Notes under the pieces: generated by a model
Databases searched by the model: none
What the model saw: the letters and a program-made list of their open reading frames with translations, nothing else
What the model was told of the DNA's origin: nothing
Made by a program: the position numbers and the translations under genes
In this document: positions 26,266 to 38,134 of the stretch, in pieces
How the letters are laid out: the number at the start of each line of letters is the position of its first letter
How positions within the stretch are numbered: position 1 is the first letter of the stretch
Source of the DNA: Uranotaenia lowii
Lineage: Eukaryota; Arthropoda; Insecta; Diptera; Culicidae
Reading direction: 5' to 3'
Length of the DNA: 64,000 bases
Assembly (NCBI RefSeq): GCF_029784155.1
Contig: NC_073692.1
Span: 436,581,228 to 436,645,227, forward strand

Positions 26266-26738
26266 GCATAATGGTTTGAGTCATCCCCATTACCAGTTTC
26301 GAAAAGCGAGACTGGTCTATCAATAGAGAACCGATCACAACATTGAAAAACTTGTCTAGCGCACGTTTTCTGCGGCCTCAAGATGATGTTTTCACATTAC
26401 AGGTAAGTGCAAATAGTGGTTTTGGGAATATTCCATCAGACTGCCTTGAAATTTTGAAACTTTCAGTGTACATCGATTTGGCATTGAAACGTTCAAAGTT
26501 ATGATGTAGTTCAGATTAAGTTGGTAGAACAACTGATCAATATTTATACATATCCACTTTAGATACTTTGATTACATCTAAAGCTGCAGTAAACAGTGGC
26601 AATCTAACGTGCCAACCGGCCGAGGCGTAACTGGTTTTGTGGTGTGCATTGTGTGGAGAGGTTACCCACATAATCGCCTCAACGTTTGTGTGTGACGTTC
26701 TACTGTTGGTGCTCAAAATCCATTAACGAAACACCACC
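26266..26738 (+). other. MAST 5' leader with one short intron
   Basis: A pyrimidine-rich tract (T9 then ATTACAG) gives an acceptor at 26265. An exon 26266-26402 ends at a strong donor GTAAGT, and a TTTCAG acceptor at 26461-26466 closes a 64-nt intron, a size common in dipterans. The next exon runs directly into the coding frame. Short upstream frames exist (ATG GTT TGA at 26270; another from 26383 that crosses the intron and stops by 26505). Upstream exons and the promoter are not identified. Confidence 0.6.
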
Positions 26739-29700
26739 ATGAGTCAAAGGGCATCCAGTGCACCTGCGAGTAAGCAGTCAGTGTCTTCTACTTCAGCTGT
26801 TCCAACCACAGCTAGTAATTTGACTAGTTCGATTCCAGCGACTGTGGTATCGGTGGCAAATAACAGTAATAATTCAAGTGATTCGAAGAATGAAACCAAA
26901 GTAGTTCATCAATCGAAATTCACTGAAAACGATACAAACAAGGATCGATGCAAATCATCACCTACTGTACGATCTTTAAACTTCGACGATCTTGAGGTGA
27001 ACAAACCAAGTCAGAGCACTGCGGAGGGCGCTAGTAAGAAAGTTTCCGATCAAAAGGCTGTTAAAAGAGATGAATCGCCATGCACGAAACAAGTTGATAC
27101 AGCCAAAAGCAAAACTACATCAAAACCGTCCATACCTAAGAAGGATCAAACAACTAGAACAACTGCTGCTATGCCATCAGTGATATCTCCATCACTTGCT
27201 GTTTCTGCTAATCCTGTAATAGTATCGGCATCAAAACCACCACATAGTAGTTCTGCGAAACAAGTTGATCCAGAAATGAAACCTCCTGGGAGCCCATCAA
27301 AATCCAGTATAAAAAAGATACAACCACAATCATCGGTAAAGATTGAACCGCAACACCCGAAACCTTGCTTATTGAAATCGTCGTCCGTTCCGGCACCATC
27401 ATCAGCTTTGAGTAATGCTGCGGTCGATTTACCGGCCAAAGCTTTACCTGGAACGCATCCGATTAGTGCACTGACGGCCCCGGTTATAACCACTATAGCG
27501 CCGTCTCCAACATCTACTACGGCTCCACCAGCTGCTGTTGTGCTGCGACCATCATCTGGATCAGGATTGCAGAAGTCAGCTTCCTATCGAAAATCATCTT
27601 ATAAACCACAACATTCCCACTCGCTTCGATATTCTGGTAGCGGAAGCGACATTTCCAATCTCGTTCGAGTTCGTAATTCTACGCTTGGAAACTCTGCACC
27701 AACATTATCGATTACTTCCAAAGAAGGAGGCTTTGGACAACGTCGATCAACTTCTTCCTCGGCAGCAAGAAGTGGCGCTGTAGCTCGACATCGGCTTAGT
27801 TTTGTGGCAAACATTTCACCGCGATCTCATTCACCCATTCCCGCTAGTCCAATTGACAGTCCTCGAATCAACTCGCCAAGCACAATCCACTTCCCTTTTG
27901 TTCCTATAAAAAGAATAACCAACAAAAATAGCGACAGTAGAAGATGGTCTGTTGCTTCACTACCAAGCTCTGGTTACGTGACTACACCTGGCAGCTCCAA
28001 TATTTCTTCGCAATGCTCCAGTCAGGAAAAACTTCATCAATTTCCACCGGTTCCGACCAATGATGATCTGCATATGCTGTCTCTACATTTCTCGAGTAAC
28101 GATAGCAACCCAGGTTTGGAAGGCCGTAATGTGTACCACCATCATCACCACCACCCGTTCTACCACCAGTTGCACCAACATCACTCACATGCTCATAGCG
28201 GTAGCAGTGGATTCAATCCACCAGTATCTCCGCATGCTATCCATCTACAACATTCGACGCATCAGCCGCTGAGTCTTCAATCACAACCAACCCACTGCAA
28301 CAGTCCTCATTCAATGAAATCTGGAAGTAGCTGTAAGGATGAATTAAACAATGTTTGCGGTTGTCGATCCCCAATTCATCGTCCACGATCCCGCAGCCTC
28401 AGTAGTCCTTCCCATAGTCCGATTACGGACAACGAAATATCCCTTATGAATACCTTCTATAAAGAACGCTTTCCAAAAGCAACCCAACAGATGGAAGAAC
28501 GGTTATCACATTTCATAAATGAAAATAAAAACATCATCAACGATAGTGCTCGAATCTCGCAACCGATTATGCGTTTTGTTCACCATCAAGTGCTGGAAAT
28601 GGCACGCGATTGTCTTCATAAATCGCACGCAAAACTCATTACATCACGTTACTTTTATGAAATGAACGAGAACCTGGAACGTCTTCTTATGGAAACAAAA
28701 GAAAAATCACCGGAAGCTGCCCCGGAGATAACAGCGGTCATAAAGAAACTGTTACTAATAATATCCCGCCCGGCGAGACTGTTGGAATGTCTTGAATTCG
28801 ATCCGGAAGAGTTCTATCGATTACTTGAGGTAGCTGAGGGACAGGCAAAGGTTACCCAAGGCATTAAGGCAGACATTCCGCAGTATATCATTACCAAACT
28901 CGGACTGAATCGAGATCCTATGGCAGAGTTGCAAGAAGAGCTGATGGAATCGGTTTCATTAAACTCATCTCTAGACACCACCAATTGTGGTGGTGATTCC
29001 TCGGATAATAATAACTCATACATTTCTCCCAATCAGTCACTTTTGGGAGAAAGGCGCAGTGGTTCTCTAACATGCAGCACTCCAAAGGGTGCAGGATCGC
29101 TTAACAATAGCACTGTTAGTACTATTAATCAAAACCAGTCCAATAACAACAATACGAGTATAGGTTCTAACACAAGTGGCATGGCAGCGAATAACAGTAA
29201 AACTCTGAAAGCCCGCATGACTAGCACAGTGCCGAACGAAAAAGACTACGATATTCTGAAGTTAATTTCTAACGGGGCCTACGGAGCGGTTTACTTAGTC
29301 AAGCACAAGCAAACTCGACAAAGATTCGCCATGAAAAAAATCAACAAAAATAGTTTGATGTTACGAAACCAAGTGGAGCAGGTGTTCGCCGAGCGGGATA
29401 TTCTGAGTTTCGCGGATAACCCTTTTGTCGTCAGCATGTACTGTTCGTTTGAAACTAAAAAGCATCTTTGTTTAGTGATGGAATACGTAGAGGGTGGAGA
29501 TTGCGCCACTTTGTTGAAGAATATCGGCCCATTACCATTTGATATGGCGAGATTTTATTTTGCCGAAACAGTACTGGCTGTGGAATATTTGCACAGTTAT
29601 GGGATCGTTCATCGAGATTTAAAGCCTGACAATCTTTTAATCACGGCTCTAGGTCATATCAAGTTGACTGATTTTGGGTTGTCTAAGATGGGTTTAATGT

Positions 29701-32700
29701 CGCTAGCAACCAATTTGTACGAAGGATATTTGGATAGTGAAACAAGACAATTTTCGGATAAGCAGGTTTTCGGAACTCCTGAGTATATTGCTCCGGAAGT
29801 AATTTTGCGACAGGGTTACGGAAAACCCGTGGATTGGTGGTCCATGGGAATTATATTATATGAATTTCTTATTGGCTGTGTTCCGTTTTTCGGGGAGACT
29901 CCAGAAGAGCTGTTTGCACACACGGTCAATGATGATATAGAATGGCCGGATAATGATGATTGGCCCATTCCGGACGAGGTGAAAGATTTGATTTCAGCGT
30001 TACTGCAACATCTGCCAAGAGATCGACTGGGAACGGGTGGTGCACATGAAGTGAAGGAGCATTTCTACTTCTATGGCTTAGATTGGAACAATTTATTGCG
30101 ACAGAAAGCTGAGTTTGTACCTCAACTAGACAACGAAGAAGATACAAGTTACTTTGATACGCGGGTCGATCGGTACAATCATGATATATGTGATGATGAT
30201 ACGGATGACATGGAAGACTCACCGCTTTTCGGTTCATTCAACTCCTATTCGCCACAATATAGGAAACAGCATAGTATTCCATCGGTACAAAATACATCGG
30301 CTTTAGCAGCTCAACTACAGGAATCGCTTGCAGCTCCCCTACCGAGTGCACTTCCCATTTCATCGTTGGCAAAAGAGAAATCACAGCTACCGTCTCTATT
30401 TGAAGATGGATTTGATATCACTAAACCGAAGCCCATTCCCGACGTCAGCAAACTTATCATCACTCCGGATCTGCGTAAGTTTAATACCAATCCATCTAGA
30501 TACAAGATGCCATCAACTCCAGATTTGGAATATTTACCAGAACTGGCAACTCCTGATCGTGAAGATTTCATAAGTCATCTTAATCTACGGCCTCAACATC
30601 TTCAGCAGCCGCCATTGGCCACGACTCCAGAAACTCCAGAAACCAATAAACGTTTCAGTGATTTTTACCCGCTGTCATCACTAAAACAGCTCTCGACACC
30701 GGAATCTTCGCAAACTGACAGTGACGACGTGTCGCCACAAATTCAACGGAAACGACGAACAGTTCACAATCGTGGGATTCTACCCAAATTTTCTATTTCC
30801 ATAGAAGACGATCAGAGCGGTCACGAAACATCTTCATCGACACCCTCCCAAGTAGTTAACACATCACCATCAAGCTCATTGAACAATTTGAACAACAATG
30901 CTCGCCATATCGTTAAAAGCGCTTCAGCACTGGGATTGTCTTTAATGGCCGCCTCATCAGACGACTCTTCAACGGCTATTATTGCGGGACCTAGCGGAAT
31001 AAGCGGAATCATGGGAGGTGGTGTTGGACTTCATAATGCTACTACTACTGCTTCAAACTTGTCTTCATCATCTGGTTGTAGTACCGGAATGGCCTCAACT
31101 ATGCATTCCGCAGGCAACTGCTCCAGTACTGCTAGTTCACGTGACACTTCGCCATGTCGGGAGTTGAGTCCTCTAGTCACTAATCTTAAACCGCCGATGA
31201 TTATACGACGTGGACCCCGTGGTTTTGGCTTTACCGTTCACACAATTCGAGTTTATTACGGTGATACAGATTTTTATACAATGCATCATTTAGTGATGGC
31301 CGTTGACGAAGGAAGTCCTGCTTTTGAAGCCGGTTTGAGGCCTGCCGATTTGATAACTCATGTGAATGGAGAAGCTGTGCAAGGTTTATACCATACACAG
31401 GTATTACAGCTTCTTTTGGGTGGTGCTGAGCTTGTTAGTTTAAGAGCAACTCCTTTGGAACATACCAGTATTCAGAGTGGAGGTCGTAAGCGAGAACCGT
31501 GGCAGAGCAAATTTGCAAAAAAGAGTACACATAGTCGAAGAAAGCAGAAAAAAGATAACGAAAAGAAAAGAAAAACGTCCTTATTTAGACGCATCAGTAG
31601 TAAACGAGCAAGTGCCGAAATGCAACAGATGGTAGCGGGAATCCAATCGCCCACATCAGTACCACCTAGTCGAAGTTTCCAGTCGTTTGCGCGGCTTCAA
31701 GGTAGTCAACCAAATTTGGCAACAACCGCAAATACTCAGTTAAATGCTATTCAAGCGGTTCCATCAACCTCGTTGACGGCATCCCCTGTTAATAGGCTTA
31801 GTCTATCGCCGTTGAATACGATCAGCGCTTATCAATCGTCACCTTCATCATCGCCTAGCACTTCAGCTCCCAGTACTCCAACAGGTACTCTCACATACAA
31901 CGACGGAGCCCCTCTCTATCAGCGGCCATCGACTTTGCATGTTTTGAAGCATAAGCTCCATTCTTCGCCATGTGCTGCTAGTAGTAAAGCTCTACACTCG
32001 GCAACAACAGCCGCCGGTCGGCCAAATCGACGAAAATCTGCCGATCACATGCCATTGTCTCCACTAGCACGAACACCTAGTCCTTCGCCACTTCCAGCTT
32101 CACCAACGCGTTCCTCCAGTCCGTTAGCATTCCCCGTGGTCCATCCGCATGGTTCATCCAATACAACACAGTCGTACAGTCCTGGAGTTCTACCGAATGC
32201 TTCCAGTTCATCAACGCAATCTGGTGTTCCAGGCATCGTAGCCATAACTGGATCGCCAACACCACCGGCAAAGAAAAGTTTTCCTCGAGCTAAAACTGCT
32301 GAACCAAGTTCTCCTCTACTTCGGCGAGCACTTTCTCCTGATAGATTACACCCCAGAAGCGCAGCTGAGAGCAAATGTGTCCTTTCTCCATTGTGTTGCA
32401 ACACGCCACTTAAAACCCCTCAAGTACCCGGCGTTTGGCGTTCTAATCAGAATTCAACAATCATTACTGCTACGCCACCGTCGGTAAATTCCGGCGCAGC
32501 ACCTCCTGTTACAGTAGCACCATCATCAGCAACTGCGCAACCTCTCTCGATGGTGTCATCTTCTTCTTCAGACATTCAAACAGCTGCAACATCCTCATCG
32601 ATAACAGCATGGTCCAATACTGGTCCTACCAACACAGTCGCTTCAAAACTGTCCACCACATCAGCACCGCTTACAACGGCCACTACAACAACCACAACAG

Positions 32701-32846
32701 CTTCGGCAGCATCTAAGTCATCAGCGATTTCAGCGTTATCCAGTTCCGGCACCAGTGGCAACACCATGAACAATAAAAATAATCAACCAGCGCTTACAAA
32801 AATGGTCGATAAAATGAGTATTAAAGAGAGTTCAGCAAAAAAATAG
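26739..32846 (+). CDS. dop: MAST-family Ser/Thr kinase (Drosophila drop out orthologue)
   Basis: This 2035-residue protein is encoded in a single exon. An in-frame TAA at 26724 lies four codons upstream of the chosen ATG, which has a CACCACC context. Residues 1-300 are Ser/Thr/Pro-rich. At about 308 LVRVRNSTLGNSAP opens the MAST-specific DUF1908 region (about 345-710), with SVASLPSSGY and CSSQEKLHQ landmarks and a His-rich insert at about 466-488. The kinase domain (about 838-1110) has NGAYGAV at 845, Lys866, HRD Asp960, DFG Asp978 and APE 1018-1020, so it should be active. It shows the long activation segment usual for MAST kinases, then an AGC tail. A PDZ domain (about 1487-1575) has the GFGF loop at 1495. 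A basic stretch (about 1593-1620) precedes a low-complexity tail. In Drosophila, drop out acts in dynein-dependent transport and membrane growth during cellularisation; that role here is inferred from orthology. Confidence 0.97.
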   Translation: MSQRASSAPASKQSVSSTSAVPTTASNLTSSIPATVVSVANNSNNSSDSKNETKVVHQSKFTENDTNKDRCKSSPTVRSLNFDDLEVNKPSQSTAEGASKKVSDQKAVKRDESPCTKQVDTAKSKTTSKPSIPKKDQTTRTTAAMPSVISPSLAVSANPVIVSASKPPHSSSAKQVDPEMKPPGSPSKSSIKKIQPQSSVKIEPQHPKPCLLKSSSVPAPSSALSNAAVDLPAKALPGTHPISALTAPVITTIAPSPTSTTAPPAAVVLRPSSGSGLQKSASYRKSSYKPQHSHSLRYSGSGSDISNLVRVRNSTLGNSAPTLSITSKEGGFGQRRSTSSSAARSGAVARHRLSFVANISPRSHSPIPASPIDSPRINSPSTIHFPFVPIKRITNKNSDSRRWSVASLPSSGYVTTPGSSNISSQCSSQEKLHQFPPVPTNDDLHMLSLHFSSNDSNPGLEGRNVYHHHHHHPFYHQLHQHHSHAHSGSSGFNPPVSPHAIHLQHSTHQPLSLQSQPTHCNSPHSMKSGSSCKDELNNVCGCRSPIHRPRSRSLSSPSHSPITDNEISLMNTFYKERFPKATQQMEERLSHFINENKNIINDSARISQPIMRFVHHQVLEMARDCLHKSHAKLITSRYFYEMNENLERLLMETKEKSPEAAPEITAVIKKLLLIISRPARLLECLEFDPEEFYRLLEVAEGQAKVTQGIKADIPQYIITKLGLNRDPMAELQEELMESVSLNSSLDTTNCGGDSSDNNNSYISPNQSLLGERRSGSLTCSTPKGAGSLNNSTVSTINQNQSNNNNTSIGSNTSGMAANNSKTLKARMTSTVPNEKDYDILKLISNGAYGAVYLVKHKQTRQRFAMKKINKNSLMLRNQVEQVFAERDILSFADNPFVVSMYCSFETKKHLCLVMEYVEGGDCATLLKNIGPLPFDMARFYFAETVLAVEYLHSYGIVHRDLKPDNLLITALGHIKLTDFGLSKMGLMSLATNLYEGYLDSETRQFSDKQVFGTPEYIAPEVILRQGYGKPVDWWSMGIILYEFLIGCVPFFGETPEELFAHTVNDDIEWPDNDDWPIPDEVKDLISALLQHLPRDRLGTGGAHEVKEHFYFYGLDWNNLLRQKAEFVPQLDNEEDTSYFDTRVDRYNHDICDDDTDDMEDSPLFGSFNSYSPQYRKQHSIPSVQNTSALAAQLQESLAAPLPSALPISSLAKEKSQLPSLFEDGFDITKPKPIPDVSKLIITPDLRKFNTNPSRYKMPSTPDLEYLPELATPDREDFISHLNLRPQHLQQPPLATTPETPETNKRFSDFYPLSSLKQLSTPESSQTDSDDVSPQIQRKRRTVHNRGILPKFSISIEDDQSGHETSSSTPSQVVNTSPSSSLNNLNNNARHIVKSASALGLSLMAASSDDSSTAIIAGPSGISGIMGGGVGLHNATTTASNLSSSSGCSTGMASTMHSAGNCSSTASSRDTSPCRELSPLVTNLKPPMIIRRGPRGFGFTVHTIRVYYGDTDFYTMHHLVMAVDEGSPAFEAGLRPADLITHVNGEAVQGLYHTQVLQLLLGGAELVSLRATPLEHTSIQSGGRKREPWQSKFAKKSTHSRRKQKKDNEKKRKTSLFRRISSKRASAEMQQMVAGIQSPTSVPPSRSFQSFARLQGSQPNLATTANTQLNAIQAVPSTSLTASPVNRLSLSPLNTISAYQSSPSSSPSTSAPSTPTGTLTYNDGAPLYQRPSTLHVLKHKLHSSPCAASSKALHSATTAAGRPNRRKSADHMPLSPLARTPSPSPLPASPTRSSSPLAFPVVHPHGSSNTTQSYSPGVLPNASSSSTQSGVPGIVAITGSPTPPAKKSFPRAKTAEPSSPLLRRALSPDRLHPRSAAESKCVLSPLCCNTPLKTPQVPGVWRSNQNSTIITATPPSVNSGAAPPVTVAPSSATAQPLSMVSSSSSDIQTAATSSSITAWSNTGPTNTVASKLSTTSAPLTTATTTTTTASAASKSSAISALSSSGTSGNTMNNKNNQPALTKMVDKMSIKESSAKK

Positions 32847-33460
32847 ATCAAGCAATCGACGTTGTTGAGCAATGACATAGCATTTGTCATTTAGAGAACT
32901 GTTTTCTCCTTACATTCAGCTGTTCTACATTAGTTTTGTTTTCAATTAGTTTTTTTTTTAATTTTTAAATGCGTATGAACGCAATAAATCAGATTTATCA
33001 TATTTATTTTAGTATCCGTGTTTATAGAAAACAGTCGAAAGCATTCACATTTTTTTTGCGTTTGCACTGGTGTTGAAGAAAATAGATTCAAATGAAACTA
33101 AGCAGCAAGATATCAACGTTCTTTAGATAGATAATAGCACCTGCCGATGTTATAGCTGAGATATTGAAAAATTTGATAGTAAATCAAAATTTATAAATGA
33201 ATATGCAAACCCGTAGTCGAGAGAACCACGTAGTTTGATATAGATCTTTCTCTGCATGGTGTTGCTCTAGAAAATGAAGGTCAGATACATGTTTTTTTTT
33301 CATCTACGAAAATCAATCCATTTTGGTAAGAAAATAGATTGATTTACCTTCTCCGAAGACACGGTTCAACTATCGAGTTTAACAGTAAAATTATTTTAAG
33401 CGTTTAGGAAAAACGAAAGTATGTAGTAAGTGAAACAAATAAAGAAAGGATTTAAATTTG
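32847..33460 (+). promoter_or_regulatory. MAST 3' UTR with candidate poly(A) signals
   Basis: After the TAG at 32844-32846 the sequence is AT-rich. AATAAA hexamers at 32983-32988 and 33438-33443 are plausible proximal and distal polyadenylation signals, giving 3' UTRs of roughly 160 or 610 nt. Which one is used cannot be told. Confidence 0.5.
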
Positions 33461-35976
33461 TGTGATATTTTGAAAATAATGTATGTAAATTTTAAGTTGT
33501 AAGATGTATGATTACAGGTTACAGATTAGAACTAGGCTTATAGAAACGAAACAAAAAATACTGTTGGTCAATAAGACTATGAATAACAATACAATTGAAA
33601 CATCAAGTTGTCGAGAATTGCTTTCATTATGCCTGTCATCTTTGCCTGTAACACAAATTAATTTAAAAGATTAAACCGATGCCGAAAGGAAGAAAGGAGG
33701 ATATCTGCTTCTTCATCCCCATTAAAAAAAATCTGGATCGTCATTATTGTTATTTTACTCAAATTTAAAAATGTATGTTGTATAGATTTGAAGTAATAAT
33801 TAAAAGTTTGCCGTTTTTTTACAATCATGACATTTTTTTAAACTGAACAAACTCTGCAAAAAAAGGAAAATTTTGATGTTTAATAGTTATTTAAAAATCG
33901 GTAAGTGTTCATTTGCATTTTTTTTAAATTATTCGTAACTTATCGCCTTTTGAATGCCTCATAAAAATATTCTCAGAAGTATAAACAACCGGATAGACAA
34001 GAGCAAATGTCGAAAATTGGTGCTGTGCGGAGATAACACGAAATAAAACAACAATACAGCAATAATAAATCTATACAACAAGAAACACCAAAAGGTACTC
34101 CCCCACCACAGAGCTCCACCTCAACCCCGCAAAGCCACAACAGATTCCGCTGGGAAACCTTTACGGAAAACCACAATCATCCTTTTGGCTCAATTCCGAA
34201 CCTTTTGCTAGAGCACCATTCTTCCTTCACCATCAAACACAATTCACATCCTTGATTTATGGGGGAAAGTGGTTGTGGGTATGTGAAGTTGTACCGGTAA
34301 CGGTAAAAATTTGAAACAAACATTAGAAACGACACTTTTCCGATTAGGGGTTTCTACCCTTCTTTCATCTAGTTCGGAAAGTTGAACTCGAATGGGGTGT
34401 ATGATTTGGTAAAGGGTTGGAGGTAAAGGAAGAAGAGGCGAACCCATTCATCATCACACGATAGATAGCTGCTCATGGATTCGCTCGAAAAATTATGCAA
34501 ATAACTCAGCAAAAAGGGAAGCATAAATTTATTTCGGCAAATACTGCGAGATTCCTTTTTCTGTTAAAAACTAAGCATCTTACTGCGAGAAAATATACGC
34601 TATTTGCATAAATGCTTACATGGCGTGAGTTTTTGATTATGATTACTAATTTTTGTAACCGTAAATTGAAAATCCCAGCCTAATTGATAACATCGTAAAA
34701 GCAACCCCAAGGGTGAAGTTCTAAAAATCTCAAAAATGTCAACTACGAACGTGCAACATCTTTAGCAGTACAACTTCCTTCCTTTCTGTTGATCATCGTT
34801 GAACTATTGCATCATAAAAAAGAAACAAACGTTTTATCGTAACATAACAATGATTTCATTTCATGGTTTAAAAAAGGCAGAAGTTTACCTTGCTTTCTCA
34901 ACAAAAGTTAGCGCTGTGACACATTAAAAAATAAGCAAAAAATGAATAAAAATAATGCTTGATCATAAAAAGTTTGAAAGTTCTTATATTTGTTCCATAA
35001 TTGTAAATTAAGACAGTGAGATGTACATTTTTGTTCACATAATTTTCTATGCTCAGAATTAATAGATCTATATTGATGTTGTTCATCATCACCAATAAGT
35101 TAAAAAAGCGCACCCATCCCGTAAACTTCGTTGCCTATCTGTCTTAGTCTAAATAAAGGATTAAATACGAAAAATTGAATACTTGAACTTCCTCTACTAT
35201 CCCTTACAATGCAACATTTAGACGCAATTAAGTGTGGTAGAGAGCTATAACAGAAAACAACTTAGGTGGAGGTTTAAGTCGTTGCCAGAATCATCGAATC
35301 GAATTGTAAAAATTGAAAGCGACCTAGAGAGGCCCCAAAAGCATGTCACACCAGGCTGAGAACTAAACAGATAGAGAGAAAAATACGCAGATTACCATAT
35401 TCACCGATTCAAACTAATCCATGTTGCTAACACTGCAGTGTAATAAAAGATTAATGAACTTACATAATTACAATTGAATCTAGCGTAATAAAGATAAATA
35501 TAACACACGATGAGGAGAAATAAATCGAAGTAGACCGCGATCAGGAATGATAAATGTTGAAATAAACAGACGAAGAAAACTTGTTCGAAATGAAAAAAAA
35601 AAAAACGTTCAAATGCATAGAATTTCTCGAAACTCCATAACCTCCACTACTTTTTGCGGATTTCCTACAGATAAAAAACCTTATGCCAACAATTTTTTCC
35701 GACTACTTCGTTATGAAGCTATGAAATATTTTGTTTTGTGAATAAAAAAAAGTAATTTATCTTGTTCAATAACGAAGCTATGAAAAAAAATTAATTAGTA
35801 CTTTTACAACACAATATGCCAAAAGCAAAGTTGATGGATATCACAGAGAAATACATACATATGTGATTGATTCTACATAGTTATTTTGAGAAATTTTATC
35901 ACAGATTCGAAAAATCGGATTTGTATGCCCTTTTTATTAGTCAAAATATGCAAAACAAAAACACACTTTTCATGTC
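33461..35976. other. intergenic, nothing recognised
   Basis: AT-rich sequence with short frames on both strands and no domain. AACGAAGCTATGAAA-like words occur twice near 35710 and 35775 without further structure. Confidence 0.4.
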
Positions 35977-35978
35977 TA

Positions 35979-36921
35979 CACAGCAAGAAAAATTCGTGTA
36001 ATTTTAGACCGAAAACGATGCACGAAAACGGAACATCGATTTTGATGTAAAATTCTATCACGATGTATTTTTTTCAAGAATGTAATTTTTGAGGCGTGTA
36101 AATTTAGATCGAAAACAATGCACGAAATCGGGCGACGAAAGCCGTCGGGTAAAAATACACTTGGGAGTAAATTTTAAAATTTATTATCGTAAATATTAGA
36201 AATCTTTGCTAAATATTCAGGTTTTGCTGTTGTCTATGAATGAATACGCTGCTTTTAAAATTTTAATTTCGCATATATTTCCAAAAATAACCTAAAAAGA
36301 TATACACCATCACGCACAGCGTCAGCCTGGAATTTTTGTTTCATCCGATGATTCCCAGCACGGTGATGTTATACAGATGGCAGTCACCAGGATCCTCGAT
36401 TCGTCCCAGAACACCATTATTTTTCGGTCAGCGTCACCTTCGCCTGACGAAACTTTCTCCGAAAAATTACTGCCGCTGCGAAAAATCGGATCTTGCTGCA
36501 ATGGAGAGAAAACTGATTAATTTCAACAGCATTCTTTTTTCAATATGACATAATTATGAACCTACCAGCTTTTGAAGGATTCTGGAAATGCTAGAGCTAC
36601 GCCTACGACTCGTTTTCGAATCATTTTCTTACTTGTTTACTTTTTATCCGACGCGCTCCACACAAGTTGCACATTTCCATTTAATTTTAAATCAAACATA
36701 CAATTTTACACTGTTTGTGATATAAAATTCATCGACCGCTTGATTTTTACATCACGGAATGTAAAATTATAGCAAAACAATGTATTTCTATTCACTTTTT
36801 GAAAAAAGACTAAAATTACATCAAAAGGAGTTGAAAATTACATCGTCTTCGATTTACACTTGTAAAAAATTAGACTACTCGTGTTTTAGATTCCGTATAC
36901 TTTTAGAAATTTTTTTCTGTG
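35979..36921. mobile_element. TA-type nonautonomous element, 943 bp
   Basis: The left end CACAGCAAGAAAAATT and right end (reverse complement CACAGAAAAAAATT) are flanked by TA at 35977-35978 and 36922-36923. The minus-strand interior contains ATG at 36624 and a possible 70-nt intron (donor GTAGGT at 36565, acceptor CATTGCAG at 36496), with an in-phase continuation to a stop at 36417-36419. The spliced frame has about 45 codons and is rich in Arg, Lys and Phe. No transposase is present. Confidence 0.65.
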
Positions 36922-36923
36922 TA

Positions 36924-38134
36924 GTACGTACTTGAATTCGTGTGTAATCAAACAGTGCAGTGTTGACAACAATTTCTAGAAGAAGAAACATTTTTAATTT
37001 TTTTTGTAACAGAGAAAAGTTGAATGTTTGCAAATTAAAAATTTTCAAAATTTGTGAAGTTCACGTCTTCCAAGTCAATGAAATGTGATTCGATTTGTTT
37101 TTGTAAATGAACAATGTAACCAGTAAATGAACAATGTAGCAGAGTCATAAAACTGTGACTGTGAAAAATTTAAAGCAGTCGCATTCATAACAGACGCCTT
37201 CAAATGAGTAACCAAGCAAACAATCTCGCCTCAACCTTCAGTCAAATGAAGCGTCGGAAGATCATAGTCGCCTTCAGCCCATCGTCGTCTTTTTGACTGT
37301 GACGGAATAATGTATAGATAAAAAAAACATCTTAAGACGACGCCGAAAAACACAAGCTTCGTTATGATCATGGCTGGAAAAAAATCTGAAAACAACGATC
37401 ATCGTTTCCGTTTTTGGAGATCAGTCCAGGATAGTTCGGGACCGGGACATTTTCGAACGTAACATTAACTGTGACGACCGATGAGAATTCGCTAGGGACT
37501 AGAAGGACAATATCGATTATACGCAAAAAATTGCCTTTAATAATAATTTATATAAAAATTCATTTACAATATTGTAATTCCGCAATTGGTAGTACTTTTT
37601 GTATTTGAATTTTATTTGTTTTTGACACTGGCAAATCGCCCAACAAGCAATCCAAATACACACAAATTTTTGAATCATACATAAAATGCTTTGAACCGAC
37701 GCCGTCAACTTGCTTGACGACCGTCGTTTGAAAAATAACATCCGTCACGTGAACAGAAATCCATGACGAAAGTCAAGCTTTTCTAGTCCCTTGAAGCTTG
37801 ACTAGTAGTCAACGTGACTACGGAAAATCAGCAACCATGTCAACTATGATGCTTGAAAAATGTCTGCTCTGAATGTAACTAATAGCCTTTCATCCGCAGA
37901 TTCAGTGAAATTCGAAAAAGAGGGGGTTCATGCCCGTCGTACGAGGAGAATAATTTCATCAAGAGTGGCTCCAGAGAGCGTCTACTTTAAACACAACTCC
38001 TCTCCGATGGTAAGGTTTGTTGGATCGGTCAAAACTATTGTTTTCGTATTCCGGTTCCATGTTCAGCACTACGATCATACTACAATAACATCGACTATTT
38101 CTTAATGAATTCATGTAGACATATACATTTATTT
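36924..38134. other. intergenic, nothing recognised
   Basis: Short frames such as 37860-38105 have no domain and no support. Confidence 0.4.

Noticed and set aside
27146..32773. Many frames antisense or shifted inside the MAST gene
   Set aside because: Shadows of the Ser/Thr/Ala-rich coding sequence; the plus-strand frame has the conserved domains.
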